Counted from the stretch's first letter, positions 1 to 12,950 are shown. The stretch: DNA of 64,000 nt from Certhia americana (GCA_018697195.1 CM031869.1:16339203-16403202); one strand, 5' to 3'. Notes: a model not told the origin generated them from the letters alone. Program-made: numbers and translations.

Positions 1-1763
1 TTTATAATTCTGCTTTGTTTAAAGTCTCATTGTGATTCGTTATCATGTGAACTGAGTAATTTAATTTTAAGACTTTTAATGTTAAAATACATCATCATTA
101 GTGATGCATCTGAAGATTTCATGGTCTTAATAATGGCGCTAAATCAAATTGGGAATCCCCTCTTAATCATCCAAGCTGTGCTCCAGTTCGCAGCAGCAGT
201 TTTGGGCTGGGGAGAAGTTTCGTTCCGCCCAGACCACGCTTTGTACCAGCCCGGGGAGGAGCACAAAGCTCCGCACGCCCGTGCGAGGTGTCGGCGCCGC
301 AGGGCCCCGGGCGAGGCAGCTGCTCCGTGTCTGCTTTTGTTTATCCCTTGCTGGTTTGTGTAGCCTTTAGGCCAGCACATGAAACAATCGCTTCTACAGG
401 GTCAGCTGCTGGTCAGAAGCAAAGCAAGAAAAGGCTCTGCCTTAAAACGCCTCAGCCATCATTTCAGTGCAGCTGGCACCTGCTACTGGTGCGCAGCGGG
501 AGGGTTAGGGGTCAAAGAGGCAGTTGTTCTAAACTCAGTGATGGCTTAAAGGGACTTGTAGATTAATCTGCTTTATTAACTTCTGTATATTAGATAACTA
601 TTGCAGTGAATGACAGTCCGTCTTTCTGAATAAGTCCCTTCACCTCATTCTCTTTTAAATTGGCTTTTGAGTAATGAATATTAAATAGAATACATTTCAG
701 GGTAATTAAGTGGAAACATTAGAATGATGTTGTTTTACAATCATATCTATAGGTTTCTTGTGTATTTATCTTGCAATATTACTTTTCATTGCTTTTTGCT
801 AGCAGAACAAAAAAGCATAAATGTTTCAATTAAACAAGAAGAACTGGCTGTATTTCTCACTAAACTCATGTCTTTGTGCTGCATAAATATTTTCAAAAAG
901 CAAATAAGTTTAGGAGGAAGTATAAAAATGTTTTATTCCTTGTTTACTCCCTGCAATGTAATACTTTACTTGGAAATGTTCAATTTCTGCTGGCTGTGGT
1001 TCTGCTGTGATAATAAACACTAAGAGGTGCTGGTTTGGGAAAGGTCAAAAAATATCACTGTTCCATAGAATCTAACTAGTGATATGAATAGCACCAATAA
1101 TTTTGTGAAGTTCACATTATAATTCAAAATCCAGTTAGAAGTGATGCTTGCAGTCTGAAAAGAAAGCAATATCTTTACAAAATGGATAGGGAAAGGTAAC
1201 AATCCATTCTGTGATCTGCTACTGGCAGATTAGCCATGTGAGTGATGAAACTTGCTCTCTGTGAACAAACACCCTCCTCCGTTTGGAAAAAAAAAAAGTA
1301 AATTTAAAATTCTGGAATAGCAGCAGCTTACCATTATGTTAATTACTGTTAGATCTGATGGCAGTGGCTGAGATGGTGCTGGTGTGGAGGTCTAGCGTTG
1401 GGAGAGGTGGTTCCTGGGCATTCTAACTGGGAGTCAGAGAAGAGACGTGCAGGTGAAGGGGCTGGTTTGTGCCCAGAACTCTGAAGTGACTGGCAGACAC
1501 TAAATATGTGTCCCACTTAACCTTGGCAGATGTCTGATTTTCAGGACTCTGGAACTGAACCTCAAAATCCATGCTTTCCTGGGCTAATGCTATTGGTTAT
1601 GTCTGTTTGTGATCCTGAGAGATATTTGTGTGATCAAGGTGTGTTCTGAAAGCTGGGGTTTCTTCCTTTGCTGCTTACTTGTTTGGAGTTTTTTACTGAG
1701 AATTGAGATTATTGTGTATTTGCATATCTCCAGGAAAGCTCACAGCTTTATAATCAAATTCAT

Positions 1764-1924
1764 TAAAAAAACCCAAACAAACAAACAAAAAAACCAAAAA
1801 AAACCCACAAAAAACCACCAAAAACCCACAAAAAACTGCACCAAAACAAACAAACAAACAACCCCACCAAAACAAAAAAAAAGGCACAAAACCAAAAACA
1901 AAACCAAAACCCCCAAAAACAATG
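1764..1924. repeat. A/C-rich low-complexity tract
   Basis: About 160 bases made almost only of A and C on the + strand, built from CAAA, ACCAAAA and ACCCAC variants. It creates open frames on both strands (Lys/Thr/Gln/Pro-rich on +, Phe/Leu/Val/Gly-rich on -) that are compositional artefacts. It may be an expanded retroposon tail, but no element body is recognisable next to it. Confidence 0.85.
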
Positions 1925-2945
1925 TTACAATGGATTGATGAGATGTGGGAATGCTGTTACTTTCTCTCAGTTTAGCCCAGCATTGTCTAGGTAAACTGAG
2001 TTTAACTTGAGCAAATCCTCCCAGAGCTTTGCTGGGCCCATCAGATGAGAGATTTGAGTAGTTGGAAGAGCACCACACACAAAGGACTGCAGCCACATGG
2101 GGCTTGACCTTTCAGCAGAACCATGTTTCTGAATTCATAAGCAGTTTTCCTGTTAAAAAAAAGAAATAGAAAAAATTAAAAATGAAGTGTGTGCAACCAT
2201 TCTTTAAAATCTTTTTAGCGTGACAAGTAAAGTAATCTTCCATTGATACTTAAAAGTCCATCTGCAGAAATTCAGGCAGAATGTTAGAGAGATGCAATAT
2301 CTATTGAAATGCTGAGTGTCAAACTGCCAGGGTAATGTATTTAGTATGAAATATAATATTCAGTGCATTTTGTTTTGATGACTGCATGAAATAGCCGTGT
2401 GCTCTTAGCCTTTGTTGTTGTTGTTGTGAAAGATGATATTCACTGCCAAGTGTTGGTGGCTGCTCAGGACACAGGAGCAATCTGCTTATTACCAGCTTTA
2501 TCATCTGTCTTTGTGTTTATTTGCAAAAGCTTTGGTTACAGTTCAGTTCATCAGGATAACAAAAACACTTTTAATTGTTCCACAGAAGAAATTAGAATCA
2601 ATTTATGAACAGTTTGAAAACAGAAGAGGCTTTCATTCTGTTAGGCAATGGGCAATTAATACTTGTTTTTTTAATACATTTTTAAGTTGTGTGCTGGTCC
2701 AGTGCTCTGCTTGAGCCAGTGGAGTGGTCACTGTGCCCTCCAGACCATCCTGGCAGAGTGGTCAGAGCCAAGCTGCTGCCTTTCTCCCACTCTCATTTCC
2801 TTCAAAGGGTGTTTTAAAGCCCACTCTGCCTCTTGTCCCTGCTAATCATCTCTGTATCAGTTAATATGGGTAAAATAATTACCCCAGTTCTAATTGTCTC
2901 TGGTTATTGTTGCTGTGTGAGGGAAGCCTCTGGCTCTGCTCCTGG

Positions 2946-3033
2946 CTGAGCCCGCTCTGAGCCTGCTCTGAGCCCAGCCTGATCTTGCCCTAAGCCCGCC
3001 CTGAGCCCTTCCTGAGCCCGCTCTGAGCCCTTC
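2946..3033. repeat. 11-bp GC-rich minisatellite, 8 units
   Basis: Eight consecutive 11-bp units follow the pattern CTGAGCCCGCT, with substitutions such as CTGAGCCTGCT and CTGAGCCCTTC. They are tandem with no length variation. Because 11 is not a multiple of 3, the array reads as an imperfect 11-residue repeat on the minus strand, which explains the Gly/Arg/Ala-rich open frame there. Confidence 0.85.
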
Positions 3034-5102
3034 CTGGAAGGTGTTGGTGTCGGTGAAATTGATGTTCTTTCCTCCCAAGAGGATTAAATAACATGTAACT
3101 AATCACTGGGGTAGAGATGCTTATAGGAGCTTCAGCTTCATCCTGTGTCACCTCTCTGACAAGAGTGCTGGATGTACAAGACAGAGAGAGGCTCTCATTA
3201 TGGGGACTGTAAAAGATGCTTAAGGATCCTCAGAGATGAGCCTGTGTGTTAGAAAGCCCCTGAACCTGTCTTCTTCTTCATGTGCCGCTAAAAGCAGAAA
3301 GGAAAGGGTATTAATTTTTTGGTGAGGTTTTTAGAGAGCTCAGCCATCAGACCATCCTGAAGTCTGTGCTGCAAATTATGGCAGGTGGTGCATTCCACAG
3401 GTCCCAGTTAATCACAGTTCTCTCATCTTTTAAAACAGCAGTAGCATCATACAGTTACAGCCACTTGTTTAGAAATGGCTGAATCTTAAATAAGCAACTT
3501 AGATTAAAATAAAATGACAGTCTAGTAGCTGTAACTTAAAATATCTGCATGCTACCAGCTAAAAAATGCAGATTAAGGATTGATGTCACAATCTTAAATT
3601 ATTCCAGCCTAAGGTGGAATAACTTGCTGTCTAACAGGGAGCACAGATGGATAGGCAGGAAGAAGCTGTGCAGATACACGAGTCTGTAAACATCTGTCAG
3701 CTACAGCAGATACCCAAATACAAAATCTTGCACTTCAGGCAGCGCATGAGCATGTGGCATTCAACAGAGGGTTTACATGAAATTCAGCACAGACAGGAGC
3801 AAGTCAACACACCCTGGAAAGTAATAATTAATGAAACATATCCCCTCCTCCCTGAAGAAGGAGGAGTGATTTCATTAATCAGGCATTGTCAGTACTGCTG
3901 CTGTTAACTGTTCTGCTTCCAGAATTTGATGTAGCCAGTCCTTGGACCAAGCAAAATTGCTCCACCCTGTGAGACTCAGTGCTTTTCTATGAGGGAGTCT
4001 ACAGTGGCCAGCTGTCATTGCTTCTGCAGCTCTGGTGGGTGTCAGCCTCCCCAGGAGCGCAGTCTCCTCTGACAGAGATAAACCCAGTTCTGATGGGTGA
4101 GACTGGATGTGTGATAGTCCTTCAGGGAGAAAATTCAGATGCAACTGCAATTTGAAAATAACGTGTTCTGTCATGTAGGAATGGGGTCTCAGTGGAAAGG
4201 TCCTACAATTGCTATTAAAAAACCTGGTGGGGCAGGGCAGAGATGTTCTGTGAGCAGCTTGTGTGCAGGCTGTAGCTGCTATAGCTGTGCTGTGGTGATT
4301 CCCTGGCATAGCACAAACCTCTGCTTTGTAATCCTGTCAATGGCCTGGAAGGCAGCTCACTGCTGGCTAAAGGTAGGGAATTAGGAGAAGAAGCTTTGGA
4401 AAGAGCTCTTTGCACTGCTGCTCTGGGTTATTGTGCTGTTGACATAGGAACCAGAAGACCACAATGGCTCTGGTGCAAATGGCAGGGGTTAAACCTGTCC
4501 TGAGGATGTCCTTCTGAAGCTGTGCTTAAGCTCCTCTTTATGTACAAAGTCAGCTTTGACCTAAGTTCACACACTTTTATTTTAGGACTATTTCTGCTGG
4601 CTAATGACTTGGACCTGCTTCAAGTGAATTCCCATACTCAGCCCTTTGGCCTGTCCTGAAGATGTGTTGGGAAATGCAGAGCTCCACATTCCCTGTAGCT
4701 GCTCCTTTTTCACATCACCCTTTTGGACACTGGGAGAATGGGAGTCTCCCAGCAGGACGTAAAACTGATGGGAATACCCTGTGAGAGACACACTTGGAGA
4801 ATATTTCAGTCCATCAGCTGCTGGTATATTCTAGTTCATGGTGTGCAGTGTGTTTCCCAGATTCCTTGTCCTGGCACCAGAATTGGGTTTTCTCATCTAT
4901 TTGTGCTTAATTCTCATAAAAGCAATAAAAAAATGCTAGTTGAACTGTTGCAAACAGTGGTACAGGATTGGATCCCTTGCAGTTATTAGCTTCAGGTGTT
5001 GAATCCTGAAATTTTAGTTACTAATGTTTATTTAAATATGTATACTGGAAGTGTGAATAAAGAGGGTGAAATGCTACATACTCTGAACAGAATCTGGAGG
5101 AA

Positions 5103-5460
5103 TCTGGTCTATGGGGGGAATGTCAGGCTCGGCCTGAGGGCAGTGTGGAAGGCTTTGGGAAGGTCTCTGGATCCATTGCCTGGGCTCATGGACAGCCCAT
5201 GTTTCCTGCCTGATGCCTCTTCTGCCTCTCCCTCCCTCCCTCCCTCCCTCCCTCCCTCCCTCCCTCCCTCCCTCCCTCCCTCTGGTTCTATGGGGGGGAA
5301 TGTCAGGCGGTCGACCTGAGGGCAGTGGGGAAGGCTTTGGGAAGGGTTCTCTGGGCCATATGGAACAGAGTTGCATGGGGCTAATGGAAAGCGCCCAATG
5401 TTTCATGCCTAGACCTGCCCTATTCTGCCTCTCCCTCCCTCGCCACTCCCTCCCTTGCCT
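5103..5460 (+). repeat. ~178-bp tandem duplication carrying a CCCT microsatellite
   Basis: Copy A (5103-5280) and copy B (from 5281) share in order: a TCTGGT start, a G-run followed by AATGTCAGGC, CTGAGGGCAGTG, GGAAGGCTTTGGGAAGG, a CCCATGTTTC / CCAATGTTTC block and TCTGCCTCTCCCTCCCTC leading into CCCT repeats. Copy B has diverged by small substitutions and insertions. The duplicated unit therefore includes both unique sequence and the microsatellite. Confidence 0.85.
5226..5281 (+). repeat. (CCCT)n microsatellite
   Basis: A nearly uninterrupted run of CCCT units about 56 bases long at the end of duplicated copy A. This array is probably polymorphic. Confidence 0.95.
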
Positions 5461-5732
5461 CGCCGCCTCCCATACATCCCTTCCCTCCCCTCACTCCCTC
5501 CCCTCCCCTCCCTCCCTCCCTCCCCTCACCTGCCCTCCCCTCCCTCTCCCTCCCTCCGGCCTATACCCTCCCCTCCTCCCCCGTCCTCTACCTCCCCCCC
5601 CCCTCCCTCGCCTCCCTCCCTCCCTCCCTCTCCCTCGCCTCCCCCTCCCGCCCTCCCTCCCCCTCCTTTCGTCCCCTCTTCCCTCCCTCCCTCCCTCCCT
5701 CCCTCCCTCCATCCCTCCCTCCACAACTCCTC
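5426..5732 (+). repeat. ~300-bp interrupted (CCCT)n polypyrimidine tract
   Basis: About 300 bases that are almost pure C/T on the + strand, made of degenerate CCCT/CCTC units with occasional G or A interruptions. This is the expanded array at the end of duplicated copy B. Mirror-symmetric homopurine/homopyrimidine DNA of this length can form triplex structures. It creates Pro/Ser/Leu-rich frames on + and Gly/Arg/Glu-rich frames on -, neither of which is a gene. Confidence 0.95.
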
Positions 5733-5734
5733 CC

Positions 5735-8700
5735 TTCTTCCTGTACATGTCATGGAAATTGGCAGCAGGATGGGAGGGAGTTGGGGAGAGAAAAGGAAGG
5801 AAATAGGAAAGTCAGAAGGGAAGAGAGCTGCTGTGTCATCAGCCTCCCGTGCTGCTCTGGACAGCTTGATAACATTCAGTCTTGGACTAATGTGGTTTCA
5901 TCATGCAGGGAGAAAGGCATGTGGTACTAAAACTCATATACATTACAAAGCTCAGCTGATGTGCTGTTTCTGATAGTTATATATTTTTAGTTCAGGAATA
6001 ATGGGCTGATTCTTGCTTTCAAGATAAATGAAGGCTTTAGTTTTTGTATTTCATCTGGAAATTTTAGCTTTGAACATGAAAAATATCAATATGAAAGTCA
6101 AGGTTTCTAGTAAAATAAATATTTTAAACCAAAAGATTAAAATTCAAATTATTTAATAATCCGTTATTTAAATCTTCCTAGTGTTGTTAGTAAACGATGA
6201 CTCGTTTACTGATATAGGAAGAATTGATGATGAAAGAACTAAGAATTCCAAAGGACATTTAAGTTAGGAATCAGAGCTCTTAAATTAAGAGCAGACTGTC
6301 TGAAGCTGGAGCTTTAAAAACCTACTATTTTATATGCTAAACAATGAAAAAAAATGTGAATTTTTCAGATCTGAATGGAAACGATGAGTGCTACTAGCAG
6401 GCAAGTATTTTGTTAAAATCTCTGCATGTTCCTGACCTTTCTAAGTCCTTTGTAAAGGAATACTCATACTGCTTTCTCTGATGTTAATATAATGTTCCTT
6501 TTGCTAAAATGTGATTTGTTGCAGTATAGTAAAAGATCCATCCCAACATATGGGAAAGAGAAGTGAGTCACAGGACTTGCAGTGATGCAAAGGTTCTGCT
6601 GATAACCTGGCACAGCAAAGCAGCTTTTGCAATGGAAGGGCAGCTTCTCTTCCAGCTTCCTTGATTTATAACTTGAAAAATGCTTCAGCCCCAACAGCTG
6701 TCATTACAAGCCATGGAGATGAAAACCTAGTGAGGAATGACCTATGAGAAGTCATAATTATTCTTCATGTTTGGAAAACAGGTCCCTATTGGTGCTTGTG
6801 CAGAGGTTTGGAGTGGTTTGCTCTGGTTCCAAAGCACCACAGAACAGTTTTTGTCCTGTGAGTAATGGAACACAGCTTGTGTGATACATAACTGTGAAGT
6901 CAAGTGAAGAACTGGCCTTTCCCACACCAGACCATGTGTTCCTAACCTGGGTGTTGAAATGATTTGTGGATCTCTGTGTTCCAGGTGATTTGTAGTGCTA
7001 GGATTCATCTTTTTCATTTAGTGAAACATGCTGTTTGACTTTGCCTTGGCCAGTTATTACAGGCTAGTTTGCAGTGTGGCAGCTCTCTGGAGACCCTGCT
7101 CACAGCTACTCATTGGCCTAGAAGAAAGGATTTAATGATTTTCTACTTCCTCTGTGTTTGGTTTTAGGGTGTAGATATTTTATAAACGTGAGTCAAACTG
7201 TTTACTGGTGACATTTTACAAATTTTGTCTCTGCTTAATCTCTAAGTAATGTTTTTAGGTTGTGTATGTTGTGGCCTTTGGCATTTGGGTCTAATGTATC
7301 TCAAGGATATCTCAGAGCATTTTATCTTTAAATGGATTCCATCGTTATTTTGTAATTTCTTTGTACAAGAATGGTGCCAATCCCTAAAATAAGTCTTACC
7401 CTTCTCAGTTAGACATGCCAGAGGTATAGGAGTAGAGCTGAACAAGGAGAGGGCTCAGAGTCAGAACTTTGTGGGGCTCTAGGGGTGTGCCAGACGATGG
7501 GCAAAGTGGATTGTGCAGCTTCTGCTTAGGTGCCAACAGAAAGTGTGTGAGCTGATAGATCTCAGTGCTTTATTGAGCTGAGAAGTGGCTGTATCCCTGC
7601 CATAAAACTCTGTAAAGCAAGTCACAGAATAAACTGAAATGTCTAAACTCTGAAGCTGGGTTTGTAACTGTGGTGGAAAGGGCACAGGTTTAAAGATCTC
7701 TTGCTGTAATCACAATTGCCTTGGTTGAAATAGGGAGCGTTCCCGTCCGGTCCTGGCAGTGTCATACACAGAGAAAGGTGGATGTGAGAAAACCAGAACC
7801 TTGAAGAGCAGCCTGGGTTTCGTCTCAAACTCATACGTATTGCTGTGCACACATTGCTCTCTGGAAATAGTGTGACAACAGGAGGGAACTTCAATGCCCA
7901 TACCTCAAATTAACTCTGCTCTAAATGCCAGTTCATATTTCAGGTTTTATTCAACTTTGGCTTTAGAGCTGAGCTTTGGCATTAATTTTTTTAACCTTCT
8001 TCACCTGGTAATAGGTTTGGTTATATCTTTTGGTTATAGAAATATTTGTTTGGAAGAAAGACTTTTGTAATGCCACGTTCATATTGGAAACATCAGTGAT
8101 TTCAGCAGGGTTAACAGAGGTTTCATGTATTTTTCCTTCTTAGCGCATCACACAGCTTAGCACATCAAACATCATCTATGTTCATGTAAACTGTCTGAAT
8201 TTTCTTTCAGGTGATGTCAGTCCTAAAGAACACCGTCGTCTTTGGAGACTGAGTACACCAATGGTCTGTGTCAACACTGCTGCTTGGACTTGTACTTCTC
8301 AAGAAGAAAGTGAGGGTTTAGCAAATCCCACCAGATTCACTCTTCACATGCCAAAATAGAAAAAATAGTTACATAGAACAGAGCTGCTTGCTGCCCTTCC
8401 AACTGCCCATCTCTGTCCCTGGGCCCTTACTCCATTCACGTTAGGAATGAAGAGTGGATTCCAGCTCATGCAGTCTGGAAGTATCTTACAGATCATTCAC
8501 AAAGGTTGGATGGCTCCCTTGTGATGAAAAATCTTCTCTAGCTTTTACCCCAACTTTTACACCCAACCTCAAATCCTGCAAGGATGTAATTAACCTTTGT
8601 CTAATAGATTTTGTTTTCACATTTCCAGGATTAAGCAGGAGTAGAAGTTATTCAAGCTCATCAGGCTTTTAGATAGAAAAATGAAAAAACAAAACTGTGA

Positions 8701-10605
8701 AAATCACACCAGAAAAATTGCTTTATAGAAAAATCGTTAACTAACTTACTTCTCTGAATGGTTTCCCAGGAACCACTGGCTTTGGGGGGTATTATCTGAA
8801 TGCTCACACTTAGCTACTGGTGTTGATTGCAATTTGGGTTGTTTGCATCTGTGGCAAACTCTGTAAACCAGGAAATACGCTGCAATTTGCCCTTTTAATA
8901 AAATCTGAAGCTGTGAATTTGGATATGCCATTCATGTTTCCCTGATGACTTAATAGCGATGCTGTTGTCTGGGATTGGAGCCCTCTGAGGGAATGCCTGT
9001 GCCTTGTTCCAAATGTGTGCATTTTTTGTGTGGTGAGGCGTTGTTTCTGAGAATATTGACCTGTTGTCTGTGCCTTTCTGCAGAGCTGGCTCTAACTTTA
9101 TTCTGAATTGCTTTATCTCCTGGGCAGTCACAAGCCTCAGTGTATTACTGCTTTGGAGAATGAATTGTCTATACAATAAGAGGGTGCTGGAAAAAAATCA
9201 GACACTAAGATTAGCAGCAACTGCATACATTAAAATTCAAACTGAAATCCCAGCCATGGAAGGAAACTAATAGAAGAAGAAAATATATCAAGAAGAGAAG
9301 CGCTGTCTCATCATTCACCTGTGCTGAAGGATCCAATTTTAGCCATATCCAACAGCGCTGTCATTCATCTTCTTGGTGTGTTATTGTGATTTAAATCCAA
9401 GCTCTATAAGAGAGAGCAGTTCTTTTAAAATGATTGAGAGGGAATAAGGGTAAATTCAGTGTTTAGGAAAACTTTATGACATCACAATATTATACTTTAC
9501 AGATGGAAGCAATATTTCCTACTTTGGAAGGAAAACTAATCATTTTCTATCTGCTCTGAGTCACTGCATCATTATAAAAGCGAGATATAAGTAGTTTTGT
9601 GCATTCCCAATCTTGTTCAAGACGGCACTTTTGTTTATATAATGCTTCTGATTTATAGCGCTTAAGGATTAGCCTGACTACATATTAATTATATGGTTTT
9701 GATGCTTCAGTATAAAAAGAAATTAAATATTTCACTTGAAGATAAAACCACGGAGCTGTAAATCATAAGGAATAAATCTGTGACTGTCAGAATATTCTTT
9801 TTACTGAAATTAGACTAGTTCTAATGATTATGTGTTTTGCTTAGCAGACATGGATATGTATAAGCACCTTTACTTATGAACAAGTCTTATATTTCTTTTG
9901 AAAGGGTGAAGAACAGGAAATAGGATTTGCAATATTTGTATTGCCCTTCTTGCATCAAGGTTATTTATTTCACATTGAGAAAAAGTAGGACACGTACTTA
10001 CATATAACTGTAAAAGTCATCTTTGCTTGGCTCATTCCAATGCACTGCTGATTTATTTATTGGGAATGGGTTCCTTTATTTCAGGTGGGGTCTCTGTCTC
10101 TATGGTTCCTGGGAAATAGCAAGCATGCAGTTACCAGGTTTTACTGCTTGTTCCATTCTTCTTCTGTTTTAATGAGATCTTCTTTGCCCATAATTGATTT
10201 CAAAGGGATGGTATCATGTTTACTCAGGGACTCGGAAAAATTGGGATTGATGCATGTGTGCACCAATAGGGTTAATTATGCCAAAATGGGAATCATACTC
10301 ACAGTCCACCCTAAAACAGCTCTACTCTCTTGAGACAGCAGGAGCTCAGTATGGACTGGGATGTTTAGAAACCCCAGGGCTCAGAACAGCTCCACAGTGT
10401 TGGTACATAGATGCCATGGGATGCTGTGATCAGGGGATGCAGAGATGTTATTTGTTGCTGTTGCTTGGAATGCTGCTAATGCTTTCCATTGTGGGGTTGA
10501 AGTTCTTGGAATGCCTCTTTTCTAAACATAACTTGTGGACACTGGCCAAGGTCTCAGGGTTGTGGCCTCCTCTAGCCTGGACTCTGCATTGGTCACTGTG
10601 CTTGA
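5735..10605. other. AT-rich unique non-coding sequence
   Basis: I recognise no exon or element here apart from the perfect hairpin at 6189-6210. A splice-acceptor-like sequence at 8200-8210 is followed by a 49-codon frame to 8359, but that frame resembles nothing I know. Confidence 0.5.
6189..6210. repeat. Perfect 9-bp inverted repeat with 4-nt loop
   Basis: AGTAAACGA at 6189-6197 and its exact reverse complement TCGTTTACT at 6202-6210 are separated by TGAC. Each arm contains GTAAAC, the core of the forkhead-type motif, in opposite orientation. This could be a paired binding site or chance. Confidence 0.6.
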
Positions 10606-10610
10606 TGTTC

Positions 10611-10748
10611 AGTGTTCAGTGTTTGGGGTTTGGGGTTTGTTTGGGGTTTGTGATTTGGGGTTTGTCTGGGGTTTGGGATTTGATGTTTGTTTGGGGTTTG
10701 ATGTTTGTTTGGGGTTTGTTTGGGGTTTATTTGGGGTTTGGGGTTTGT
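10611..10748 (+). repeat. Degenerate TTTGGGG tandem repeat
   Basis: About 140 bases of imperfect TTTGGGG/GTTTGGG units, interrupted by TGATG and TGTCT variants. There are well over four GGGG/GGG runs on the + strand, so G-quadruplex formation is plausible. The array is responsible for a long frame with repeated GVWGL/FGVC-like peptides; that frame is not a gene. Confidence 0.9.
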
Positions 10749-10749
10749 G

Positions 10750-12300
10750 CAGGCTGGTCCTGCAGCCTTCATGCCTGCTCCCAGGGGATGTTCAGAGTGG
10801 TTGTGTTCCAGGACCCAGCTGCTGCCTCTGCACCCAGTGCTGCTGCAGGGGCAGCAAAGATGGTGACTCAGGGTGCTACTGGTGTGAGAGGAACTGGGCT
10901 GAGGCATGAAATTTTCCAAGGAGACATTAAAGCAAAAACTCCCTCCACAACTGTGGAGTTGTCACAGCTTAGTCTTACAGTTTTATTACATTTTCTTTCA
11001 CTATCCCATATTTTTGCTTATGTACAGGACAACTGTAATTTTTATGATAATGATGTGTGTTTAATTTGGGATTTGTTTAAGATTTAAACAGGTTTAAACC
11101 TTTTAAAGGTTTTTTTTTAAATAAGTCTGGCAAACAAATCCCAGACTTTTGTGCTTTCTGACACTCTGTGTGACCTACAGGTTGCATTAACTTCAAAAGT
11201 CTAATAAATTTTGCATGCTAAAAGCTGATTCTCTGCCTGCCTTTAACAAGTCCTCTTGTTATACACCTGAAGTTTGTAGTATACATGCAATATTCTTCTG
11301 GAGTGCAATATCAGACTGCTCAGGAGTCTTGCCAAATATGTGGGCACAGGTTCATCAGAATGGTTCATTCTCCTCTGAATAATTGTCTGTATAAGTGCTT
11401 ATACCAGGGATGTGCTGATGCCCAAGGCCATGAGGCTGTGACTGACACAGCCAATGTAATAAAGGCTGAACAGAGTTATTTGACTTGTTTGGCTGTAGTA
11501 GCAGTGTGGTGGGCAGCACTACAGTCCCCTCCTGTTCCATATTTCTAAGCTAAATAAACATTCATGTGCAGTGATAAAAAGTTCTGCTTTCAGTAGCCTA
11601 TAGCTGTGCCAGAATATGATGGGAATAGAAATACAGGAAGTGATGCAGATGACTGAGCTTCTCAAGAGCCCAAAGCAGAGAGCTCAAACTGGCACCACTC
11701 TGAAAAGACTTGAAAAGTCTTGAGGATGCTGCTCCCACCTCTCCAGGGTGTCTTGGAACTGGTTATGGGCCTACACCCACTGCTGGTCCCACTCCATCTC
11801 AGCCCTGGTGGCTGTTAGTTCTGCGAAGCCAGAGGCTCCTTTGAACTGCAAATGTTTAAAATTGAGCATAAATCAATTTCCATTAGTAAGGAAATATGCA
11901 CAAATATTAAAAAGTATTACTAGAATAAAGAATAAATTGCTAATTGCATCCTGTACCTCCACCCAAGCCCCAGCTCACCACACTGCTGCCAGACATCCCT
12001 GTGCAGTGGAGGCAGGCAGGATTATTGCCCCTGATCTGGCAGAGACCTTTGCTGAGATCACATCAGTTTGCAGGCACCTGTCCCCACAGTCCTGTGCAGG
12101 AAGGAGCCCTCAGGAGCTGTTTTGGGGAGACTTTATTAGCTTGGCTATTGTGAGCCAGTAAAGCCTAACACAATCACAGTAAAGAGCATGGAGGCAACAA
12201 AGAACATTTGAAAAACTCTAAATGGACTACAGTCACATCTGTTACTTTAAATTGTTTCTGGGTGGGTTTGGATTTGTTTTGGTGTTTGGGTTTTTTAAAA
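10750..12300. other. Unique non-coding sequence
   Basis: I see nothing supportable here: AT-rich to moderate-GC sequence without exon-like structure or a recognisable repeat. Confidence 0.5.
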
Positions 12301-12302
12301 AT

Positions 12303-12398
12303 AGAATCACAGAATGGTTTGGGTTGGAAGGGACCTTAAGGATCATCCAGTTCCAGCCCCGTTGCCATGGGCAGGAACACCTTCCACTAGACCAAATA
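12303..12398 (-). mobile_element. CR1 LINE 3' fragment
   Basis: The segment begins with AGAATCACAGAATGG, the reverse complement of the CR1 3'-terminal ATTCTGTG-type tail. It continues with GGTTGGAAGGGACCTTAAG, ATCATCCAGTTCC and CCATGGGCAGGAACACCTTCC, the usual order of the avian CR1 3' end read in reverse. Only about 95 bases remain, so this is a 5'-truncated dead copy inserted on the minus strand. Confidence 0.9.
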
Positions 12399-12950
12399 CA
12401 CAGATGAGTTGTGACAAATGATAGTTACATTGTTCATTCCAGGTGAGGAGTTCATGTTTGGGCTGTGTGCGGGCTCTGTGGGGTGTCCTTCAGTCTTGGT
12501 GATGTCACATCCTCCCCCTGCAGGTGGTGAGCTGCTGAGGGGGTTTGTGTGTTTGTGCTGTACCAGATGGGTCTGGTTCCACCTGTCACCAAGCCAGGCT
12601 GGACTCTGACACCTGTCCTGAGGGGAAAAGATGGGGCTGGTCTCGATGGCACATCCCAAGGGGCCCTTTGCTGGTGGCTGGGGACGAAGGACAGTTCTGA
12701 GTCATGTGGGATGAGAAGGCGTCTGTTTGCAGTCATTTCACTGCTGGCTCTCAAATGTTTCACACATGGCTAGGCCCAGACTGATGTGTTATGGGACTGG
12801 CTTTTGAGGGCACCTGGTGATTCTGTTGGTGAGTCTTCCTCTGGTTTTCCCTCAATTTAGTGCACATTATAGTTATTATTTTTACCACCTCTTGCAATGC
12901 ATCTCCCACTGTCAGGTCTCCTTTAACCAAATGTTTGGTGTTTGCTTTTC
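12399..12950. other. Non-coding sequence before candidate RANBP17 exon
   Basis: Unique moderate-GC sequence with no exon recognised. It ends in the T-rich stretch TGTTTGCTTTTCCAG, which forms a good splice acceptor at 12951-12953. Confidence 0.45.

Noticed and set aside
3647..3907. 86-codon + strand frame (Gln/His-rich), considered as an exon
   Set aside because: No splice sites that fit, no domain, ordinary length for chance in this composition.
5213..5806. 197-codon + strand frame and overlapping Gly/Arg/Glu-rich - strand frames
   Set aside because: They are created by the CCCT tract; no family features and no splice context.
8200..8359. Acceptor-like TTTCTTTCAG followed by a 49-codon frame, considered as a RANBP17 exon
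   Set aside because: The peptide matches nothing I know of the exportin-7/RANBP17 family, and a T-rich AG is common by chance.
10611..10748. Interstitial telomere
   Set aside because: Vertebrate telomeres are TTAGGG; this is a TTTGGGG-type simple repeat with many interruptions.
10254..11087. 277-codon + strand frame
   Set aside because: Runs through the TTTGGGG array, giving repeated GVWGL/FGVC peptides. Stop-free by composition, with no homology I recognise.
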